This document shows, piece after piece, positions 59,378 to 64,000 of a stretch of 64,000 bases of DNA (position 1 is its first letter; every line of letters starts with the position of its first letter). Origin of the DNA: Erythrobacter sanguineus (GTDB taxonomy: Bacteria; Pseudomonadota; Alphaproteobacteria; Sphingomonadales; Sphingomonadaceae). The stretch covers positions 48,725-112,724 of the forward strand of contig CAMCUB010000007.1 in NCBI GenBank assembly GCA_945878845.1, written 5' to 3'. The translations under genes were made by a program, and so were the position numbers. The notes beneath the pieces are model-generated. The model saw only the letters and a list, made by a program, of their open reading frames with translations. It had not been told where the DNA came from and made no database searches.

Positions 59378-60643
59378 ATGGCAACAAACCCGCTAAGCGA
59401 TACCGCCCCTGCCGAGCCCGCCGCCACCGTGTCGTTCCGCACGGTGCTGTTCTCGATGGTCGTCCTGTGGGCGACCTATTTCGCGCTCACCACCTTCCGC
59501 TCGAGTCTGGTGCTCGACCTCTCGTTGCAGCTGGAGCTGGGCTGGCGGCGGCTGGTGATCACCGCGCTCGGCATCGGGCTGACGATCGTGCTTTGGCTGC
59601 TGCTGCGGCTGTTCGATGCCAAGCCCCTGTGGCTCAAGATCTCCGCCGCGATCGCGCTGGCCTTTCCGATCGCGCTCGCCATCGGGCAGATCAACCAGTG
59701 GATCTTCAAGGACATGGAGCTGGCGCAAGAGCAGATCTACGCCAAGAAATACAACATCAACCTGCGCCGTGACGAGAGCGGCAACCTGCTGGTCGATGTC
59801 CCCGTGCGCCGCGTCACCCCGGCCGGGCAGCCGCCGGCGGAGGACAGCGACGTGGTCGATTCGCAGGCGGTGATGATTGCGCCGGCCGAGACCTATTCCG
59901 ATTTCTGGCGCAAGCTGCTCGATGTCGCGCTCGGGCGCTATTTCCTGCTGCTGGCCTGGGCCTCGACCTATTTCGCGCTGCTCGCCGGGGTGCAGGCGAG
60001 GAGTGCGCAGCGCCGCGAGGAGCAGTTCCGCTCCGCCGCCAAGGCCGCCGAATTGCGGTCGCTGCGTTATCAGGTGAACCCGCATTTCCTGTTCAACACG
60101 CTGAATTCGCTCTCCGCGCTGGTGATGACCAATAAGGCTGAGAGCGCGGAACGGATGATCCAGACGATCAGCCGCTTCTACCGCCACAGCCTCGCCACCG
60201 AGCCGACCGCGGATGTATCTTTGCGCGACGAGTTCGACCTCCAGAAGCTCTACCTCGATATCGAGACGGTGCGCTTTCCCACCCGGCTGGTCATGCAGTT
60301 CGACCTGCCCGCCGATCTCGAGGAATGCCGCGTGCCGGGGATGATCCTGCAGCCGCTGGTCGAGAACTCGGTGAAATACGCCGTCTCCCCCGTCTCGCGC
60401 CCGGTGACGATCACGGTGGCGGCGCGCGAGGAGTTTGACCGGCTGGTGATCACCGTCGGCGACGATGGCCCGGGCGTGCCGCAGGGCACCACCCATGGCT
60501 TCGGCATTGGGCTGGCAAATGTCCGCGACCGGCTCGAGGCGCGCTTCGGCCCCGATATCGGCTTCTCTTCCGCCCCCACGCCGGGCGGCTTTTGCACCGA
60601 AATCCGCATTCCCCTTTCGAGGCCCGCAACCCGTCATGCCTGA
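59378..60643 (+). CDS. LytS-type sensor histidine kinase, membrane-bound
   Basis: A 421-residue sensor. Four hydrophobic segments (for example LVITALGIGLTIVLWLLLRL, KISAAIALAFPIALAIGQIN and FLLLAWASTYFALLAGVQA) with a polar loop between the third and fourth. The kinase core is the His_kinase family: RYQVNPHFLFNTLNSLSALV with the phospho-His, LQPLVENSVKYAVSPV (N box), GDDGPGVPQG and GIGLANVRDRLEARF. Overlaps the LytTR regulator by 8 bp. The signal is unknown. Confidence 0.92.
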   Translation: MATNPLSDTAPAEPAATVSFRTVLFSMVVLWATYFALTTFRSSLVLDLSLQLELGWRRLVITALGIGLTIVLWLLLRLFDAKPLWLKISAAIALAFPIALAIGQINQWIFKDMELAQEQIYAKKYNINLRRDESGNLLVDVPVRRVTPAGQPPAEDSDVVDSQAVMIAPAETYSDFWRKLLDVALGRYFLLLAWASTYFALLAGVQARSAQRREEQFRSAAKAAELRSLRYQVNPHFLFNTLNSLSALVMTNKAESAERMIQTISRFYRHSLATEPTADVSLRDEFDLQKLYLDIETVRFPTRLVMQFDLPADLEECRVPGMILQPLVENSVKYAVSPVSRPVTITVAAREEFDRLVITVGDDGPGVPQGTTHGFGIGLANVRDRLEARFGPDIGFSSAPTPGGFCTEIRIPLSRPATRHA

Positions 60644-61391
60644 GACCGAAACCGAAAACACCGCCCTCAGAACCCTGATCGTCGACGACGAGCCGCTCGC
60701 GGTCGAACGTGTGCAGGTGATCTGCGCCGAGATCCCCGCCGTGCGCGTGGTCGGCACCGCCAGCGACGGCGCTGCCGCGCTGCGCCTTGCCGAGAAGCTC
60801 GAACCGGATCTGGTGCTGCTCGACATGACCATGCCCGAATTGGACGGGTTAGGCGTGGCGCGCCACTTCGCCGCGCAGCCGCAGGCGCCGGTGGTGATTT
60901 TCGTGACGGCGCATGACCATTTCGCGGTCGAGGCCTTCGATCTTGAAGCGGTCGACTATGTGTTGAAGCCCGTCTCGGCCGACCGGCTGGAGCGCGCGAT
61001 CGAGCGTGCCGTCGCCCGCCGCGGCCAGCGCCGCCAAAAGGCGGGGCGCCATCTCGACGAGCTGTGGGTGCCGCATCGCTCCGAGCTGCTGCGGATCGCG
61101 GTGAGCGAGGTCCACCAGATCGACGCCGAACGCGATTATGTGCGCCTCCATGTCGGGAGCGCCGACAATGCGCGCTCCTACCTGCTGCTGCAGACGATCG
61201 CGGGGCTGGAAGAGCGGCTCGACCCCGAACAGTTCATCCGCATCCACCGCTCGACGATCCTGCGCCGCGATCACATTCGCGGCCTCAGGCATGATGGCTT
61301 GGGCGTGTGGTCGGCGGAGCTGGTCAACGGCGAGGCGCTGCGGATCGGCCGGACCTATCTGGCGCGCGTCAAGGCGATGGCCGGGCGCTGA
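60636..61391 (+). CDS. LytTR-family response regulator
   Basis: A 251-residue regulator. Receiver domain LRTLIVDDEPLAVERVQVIC with DLVLLDMTMPELDGLGVARH (phospho-Asp) and VDYVLKPVSADRLERAI; C-terminal LytTR DNA-binding domain with LLRIAVSEVHQIDAERDYVR and FIRIHRSTILRRDHIRG. Paired with the LytS-type kinase by an 8-bp overlap. Targets are not visible; no LytTR-site repeat pair was found nearby. Confidence 0.93.
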   Translation: MPETETENTALRTLIVDDEPLAVERVQVICAEIPAVRVVGTASDGAAALRLAEKLEPDLVLLDMTMPELDGLGVARHFAAQPQAPVVIFVTAHDHFAVEAFDLEAVDYVLKPVSADRLERAIERAVARRGQRRQKAGRHLDELWVPHRSELLRIAVSEVHQIDAERDYVRLHVGSADNARSYLLLQTIAGLEERLDPEQFIRIHRSTILRRDHIRGLRHDGLGVWSAELVNGEALRIGRTYLARVKAMAGR

Positions 61392-61406
61392 TTAGCGCCA
61401 ATCGCT

Positions 61407-61488
61407 GACCTTCCGCCTCGCCTCCCCACCCGGCCACCTGACATAGTGGTACTATTGGTGGCCGGGTGGGGAGGCGGGGCGGGAGGTC
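61407..61488. repeat. Long inverted repeat between convergent genes
   Basis: Arms 61407-61438 and 61457-61488, 32 bases each with two mismatches by hand, and a perfect 19-bp core (GCCTCCCCACCCGGCCACC). The 18-base loop is AT-richer. It lies 15 bp after the LytTR stop. No T-run, so not a standard terminator. Confidence 0.85.
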
Positions 61489-61525
61489 AGCGCCACCGAA
61501 GGTGGCACGCAAACAAGAACCCAAA

Positions 61526-61569
61526 CAAAAAACGGCCCGAACCCCAGGGACTGTGAGGGTTCGGGCCGT
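61526..61569 (-). terminator. Rho-independent terminator after the UrcA gene
   Basis: On the minus strand ACGGCCCGAACCC pairs with GGGTTCGGGCCGT (13 bp, 12-base loop) and is followed by TTTTTTG. It lies 44 bp after the UrcA stop. Confidence 0.9.
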
Positions 61570-61613
61570 ATGCCTCACGCGCGCCGGGGTGCGCGGGGCA
61601 AACTCGCCGGCGA

Positions 61614-61952
61614 TCAACCGCCGCGCTGGGTGTCGGTCTTGAGGGCCGCGACCTGGCTCTTGGCTTCGGCGCGGGCGTGGGTTTTGCAGTCCTGCGCGCT
61701 CTGATCCATGATCCGCGTGCCGGTCTTGGCGCTGACCGAGCGGCACACCTGACGGATCGCGCTTTCGACGCGGGCATCGAGCGTGCGCTGGCCGGCAGCG
61801 GTGCCGAGGTCGAGATCGGCGATGCGGACCTCAGCGGTGCGGCGCGGGGCGTTGTCCTCGAACGGGTTGCCGGCGAAGGCCGGGGCGACGAGCGAGGCCG
61901 AAAGGCCGGCTGCGGCAAGGGAATGGGTGAACATTTTCGCAAGGGTATTCAT
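61614..61952 (-). CDS. UrcA family protein
   Basis: A 112-residue secreted protein. Signal peptide MFTHSLAAAGLSASLVAPAFA, then RRTAEVRIADLDLGTAAGQR and RVESAIRQVCRSVSAKTG, the UrcA signature with one of two Cys. UrcA proteins are common in Sphingomonadales and Caulobacterales with unknown role. ATG at 61952 with GGAGG at eight bases. The track start at 62528 runs backward through repeat copy B. Confidence 0.9.
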   Translation of the reverse strand: MNTLAKMFTHSLAAAGLSASLVAPAFAGNPFEDNAPRRTAEVRIADLDLGTAAGQRTLDARVESAIRQVCRSVSAKTGTRIMDQSAQDCKTHARAEAKSQVAALKTDTQRGG

Positions 61953-62176
61953 AGGGGTATCCTCCATCTCTCGCAGGGCCTGAGATCGGGCGGGGGTCCG
62001 ATCGGGGGGGGCAGGCTTCCTGCTGAACCCTTGATACGCCCCGCCCCGGCGAGTCGCACGGGCCGGTCGATCAACCCCGGTCAGCCGCTCGACCGGCGCG
62101 GCAGCGACATGACCAATGGCATCGCCGGAGCGACAAATGGCGGTTTCCAATCGACGGGCGCAGCGCCATATTCCGT

Positions 62177-62442
62177 GAGCCTGCCCTGCCGGGGTGAAGG
62201 CATTTACACGGAGCCGGTTTTGGCCCGGCGCGAGGAAAGAGGAGGGAGCAATGCTGAAGCATCGTGACCGACGATTGATGTGGCGGTGGGCCAAAAACGG
62301 CCCGCCCCTTCGGGGTCGCATCAGGAAGTCCGCTGGCTGCGTCGCGGCACTGGCAGGGGCAACCAGCCCCTGCTGCGCACCACTCCTGTCCAGCGGACTT
62401 CCTGATGCGATGAAAACGCCTTCACCCCGGCAGGGCAGGCTC
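62177..62442. repeat. 266-bp structured palindromic element, copy B
   Basis: Outer inverted repeat 62177-62201 / 62418-62442, 25 bp and perfect. The middle stem (62213-62231 / 62283-62301) is partly broken. The distal stem 62316-62336 / 62390-62410 and the 8-bp apical hairpin (62353-62360 / 62366-62373) are kept. An 83-codon ORF (62194-62445) matches the one in copy A. Lies between UrcA and a small membrane protein gene whose ATG is 5 bp after the element. The rest of the UrcA-side gap, 61953-62176, shows no gene. Confidence 0.9.
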
Positions 62443-62447
62443 TGACC

Positions 62448-62720
62448 ATGTCGTCTGCGACCGCGATCATCTTCCTCATGGGCATCGCCAACTTCGCGAT
62501 CTTCGGCGCGGTATTCGCGCGCGGGCACCCGCTGTTCGCGCGCCTGCCGGCGGCAAGCCAGACCTTCGGCCGCCGCGCCGCGATGCTGAGCGAGTTCGCG
62601 GTGCTGTTCTTCGCGCTGCTGCTGTCGGTGAAAGGCTGGCCGGGCTTCGCCTGGGCCTATGCGGTCTACTCGGCGGTCAATGCCGGCGCGGCATGGCTTA
62701 TTTTGAGCGGTCGGATATAG
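62448..62720 (+). CDS. Small three-helix membrane protein
   Basis: A 90-residue protein with three hydrophobic segments: IIFLMGIANFAIFGAVFARG, EFAVLFFALLLSVKGWPGF and YAVYSAVNAGAAWLILSGRI. No family recognised. Its ATG lies only 5 bp after repeat copy B, so any ribosome binding site is within the repeat arm. It ends 8 bp before the metallophosphoesterase start, which suggests co-transcription. Confidence 0.75.
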   Translation: MSSATAIIFLMGIANFAIFGAVFARGHPLFARLPAASQTFGRRAAMLSEFAVLFFALLLSVKGWPGFAWAYAVYSAVNAGAAWLILSGRI

Positions 62721-62728
62721 AGCCGCGC

Positions 62729-63499
62729 ATGCCGACCCGCCTGTTCCATATCAGCGATGTCCATTTCGGCGTCGAGGACCGCGCCGCGCTCATCGCAGTG
62801 GCCGAGGCGGTCGCGCGCGAAAAGCCCGATGCGGTGGTGTGCACCGGCGATCTCACCCAGCGCGCCAAGCATTCGGAATATGCCGCGGCGCAGGAGTGGT
62901 TCGCGAGCCTCGGCGTGCCGGTGGTGCTCGAGCCGGGCAATCACGACATGCCCTATTACAACCCGTGGGAGCGCTTCACCGATCCCTTCCGCCGCTACAA
63001 TCGGCTGCGGGCGGCGGTGGCGGACGGGTTTGCGAGCGCCGAGGTGGTGCTGGTGCCGCTGCGCACGACGGTGCGCGCGCAGACCCGCTTTCCGTGGAGC
63101 GACGGCGTGGTCAAGCCCGCCGCGCTGCGCGAGACGCTGGGTGCGGTCGGCGCGCTCAAGGCGGCCGGAGACCCGCGCACGGTGATCGTCATCGCCCACC
63201 ACCCGCTGCTGGGTGACGCGGGTAAGCCGCACAACCCCACCATCGGCGGCGATGCCGCCTTTGCGCGGCTCGCCGCGGCGGGCGTGGATGCGGTGATCTC
63301 GGGTCATGTCCACGTGCCCTTCGACCAGCGCCGCGAGAAGGGCGGGCACGCGATGCGGATGATCGGCACCGGCACGCTCTCGACCCGGCTGCGGCACGAG
63401 ACCCCGGCCTGCTGGCGGGTGATCGAATGCGAGGCGGGCGGGGTGATCGACACGCATCTGAGGCTGATCGGCGCAGGGGTCGAGCCCGCGGTCAGGTAA
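62729..63499 (+). CDS. Calcineurin-like metallophosphoesterase (Icc/CpdA-like)
   Basis: A 256-residue class III cyclic nucleotide phosphodiesterase-like protein. FHISDVHFGVEDRAALIAVA, VVCTGDLTQRAKHSEYAAAQ, EPGNHDMPYYNPWERF, IVIAHHPLLGDAGKPHNPTI and VISGHVHVPFDQR are the five metal motifs in order. It may cleave cAMP, or another phosphodiester; the substrate is not visible. ATG at 62729 preferred; the track start at 62693 overlaps the small membrane protein. Confidence 0.9.
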   Translation: MPTRLFHISDVHFGVEDRAALIAVAEAVAREKPDAVVCTGDLTQRAKHSEYAAAQEWFASLGVPVVLEPGNHDMPYYNPWERFTDPFRRYNRLRAAVADGFASAEVVLVPLRTTVRAQTRFPWSDGVVKPAALRETLGAVGALKAAGDPRTVIVIAHHPLLGDAGKPHNPTIGGDAAFARLAAAGVDAVISGHVHVPFDQRREKGGHAMRMIGTGTLSTRLRHETPACWRVIECEAGGVIDTHLRLIGAGVEPAVR

Positions 63500-63666
63500 A
63501 CATACGGGGATCGGCCTTAACCTTTCCTCTATCGCCCGCGTTAGGACTTTGTTGGTGATATGGCCCGGCAGGCACGCGGGGACGGCATGCACCCGATTGC
63601 CGTTCACGCGTGCCTGCACCGCACAATCAGCGCCGCCAAACCGGGGCGCGGTTCACGGGAAAGGCG

Positions 63667-63861
63667 ATGGGCATGATCAAATCGGTGATCTTCGGCGCAA
63701 TCGTTTCGGCGGTGATTGCGGTCGTGATCGGATCGCAGGGCACCAGCGCGGGGCCTCTGGCGATCCACATGGTGTCGCTGGGCGACGTGCGGATGTTCTG
63801 GTCGTGGCCGCTGTTCCTGTCGGGCACTGGACTGTTCTTCGCGCTGTCGCTGCTGGTCTGA
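63667..63861 (+). CDS. Small two-helix membrane protein
   Basis: A 64-residue protein with two hydrophobic parts, IKSVIFGAIVSAVIAVVIG and MFWSWPLFLSGTGLFFALSL, and a short loop. No family recognised. The track start at 63610 gives an unlikely basic extension; an ATG at 63667 or 63673 is more natural. The IS element begins within a few bases of its stop. The 167-bp gap before it (63500-63666) shows only a small GC palindrome. Confidence 0.65.
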   Translation: MGMIKSVIFGAIVSAVIAVVIGSQGTSAGPLAIHMVSLGDVRMFWSWPLFLSGTGLFFALSLLV

Positions 63862-64000
63862 GCCCGTAGATTTCCTCCAGGTTTGAGTAGAGTCCGGCCC
63901 ATGAAGGAGTCGGATGGATATGAAGCGGAGCAGGTTCAGCGAGGAGCAGATCATCGCGGTGTTGAAGGAGCAGGAGGCCGGCATGGCGACGGCGGATGTG
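63862..64000 (+). mobile_element. IS3-family insertion sequence, left end, cut by window edge
   Basis: The sequence after the membrane protein stop reads CGTAGATTTCCTCCAGGTTT, like the terminal inverted repeats of IS3 (IS407-group) elements, and is followed by an orfA start. The exact left end and any target duplication cannot be fixed without the right end. Confidence 0.75.
63914..64000 (+). CDS. IS3-family transposase OrfA, N-terminal part
   Basis: 29 codons to the window edge: KRSRFSEEQIIAVLKEQEAG then MATADV, the standard start of IS3 orfA helix-turn-helix proteins of the IS407 type. OrfA binds the ends and joins OrfB by frameshift to make transposase. The ATG at 63914 or 63920 follows AAGGAG. 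Too short for the ORF track. Confidence 0.85.
   Translation, partial: MDMKRSRFSEEQIIAVLKEQEAGMATADV

Noticed and set aside
61420-61475. Rho-independent terminator for the LytTR gene
   Set aside because: Strong stem but no T-run on either strand and an over-long arm; listed as a repeat instead.
1-64000. tRNA or rRNA genes and CRISPR arrays
   Set aside because: No T-loop-like GGTTCGAATCC with acceptor partner, no rRNA signature and no regularly spaced direct repeats were seen by eye.

Overview
The window is a high-GC alphaproteobacterial chromosome segment, most likely from Sphingomonadales and probably Erythrobacteraceae (Erythrobacter/Porphyrobacter type). The support is the gene content and protein style: a Suv3-like helicase, S4 protein, FdxA and CarD in a row, a DUF2497/PopZ-like protein, UrcA, DUF1192, DUF1491, DUF6489, and the order hemE | DUF299-maf-aroE-coaE-dnaQ. 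That order flanks the Caulobacter-type replication origin. The best reading is that the chromosomal oriC lies at about 43.0-43.3 kb. From there the hemE-hemJ-rho block and, further out, mnmE-mnmG-rsmG-parA-parB run leftwards on the minus strand, and DUF299-maf-aroE-coaE-dnaQ-hpf-ptsN runs rightwards on the plus strand. Eight parS or parS-like palindromes lie between 33.1 and 37.9 kb, several of them inside coding sequence.

Layout. 0-3.3 kb (minus): a GT4 glycosyltransferase cut by the edge, an LpxH-family phosphoesterase, a GST and a quinone oxidoreductase. 3.4-7.6 kb (plus): DUF1192, clpA, a secreted protein and the ligase-associated exonuclease. 7.7-11.1 kb: a REP-like palindrome, a small secreted protein, the ATP-dependent DNA ligase, a second palindrome, DUF1993 and DUF1275. 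11.1-18.7 kb (minus): a tight run of M23 peptidase, hemB, three consecutive GNAT acetyltransferases, an MFS/spermidine synthase-like fusion, a gamma carbonic anhydrase and DUF167. 18.9-24.6 kb (plus): Suv3-like helicase, S4 protein, fdxA, carD, a GIN-domain lipoprotein and a small lipoprotein. 24.6-31.2 kb: TsaC/Sua5, acyl-CoA dehydrogenase, DUF815 ATPase, PQQ-type sugar dehydrogenase, free Met-R-sulfoxide reductase and a glycine-zipper protein. 31.3-43 kb: the parABS, rsmG/mnmG/mnmE, DUF6489, dienelactone hydrolase, NTF2-like, twin BLUF, rho, hemJ and hemE block.

43.0-43.3 kb is the putative origin. 43.3-49.9 kb holds the DUF299 regulator, maf, aroE, coaE, dnaQ, hpf, ptsN, a thioesterase, DUF1491 and a SleB-like hydrolase. 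50-57.4 kb (mostly minus): exonuclease III, A-type Fe-S carrier, CBS protein, [2Fe-2S] ferredoxin-like protein, S9 peptidase, PopZ-like protein, a TolC-family porin and a PCMT-like protein. 57.5-63.9 kb: fumC, a LytS/LytTR two-component pair, UrcA, small membrane proteins and a metallophosphoesterase. An IS3-type element is cut by the right edge.

The most unusual signal is a pair of 266-bp elements at 57521-57786 and 62177-62442. They align without gaps at about 79% identity by hand count. Each is closed by a 24-25 bp inverted repeat whose sequence differs between copies while pairing is kept (nine double-compensated pairs), and each carries a long distal hairpin with two more compensated pairs and an invariant apical core. 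This is the pattern of a structured RNA or a palindromic mobile element under structural constraint. All calls are by eye from the sequence and the ORF track. No database search was run.
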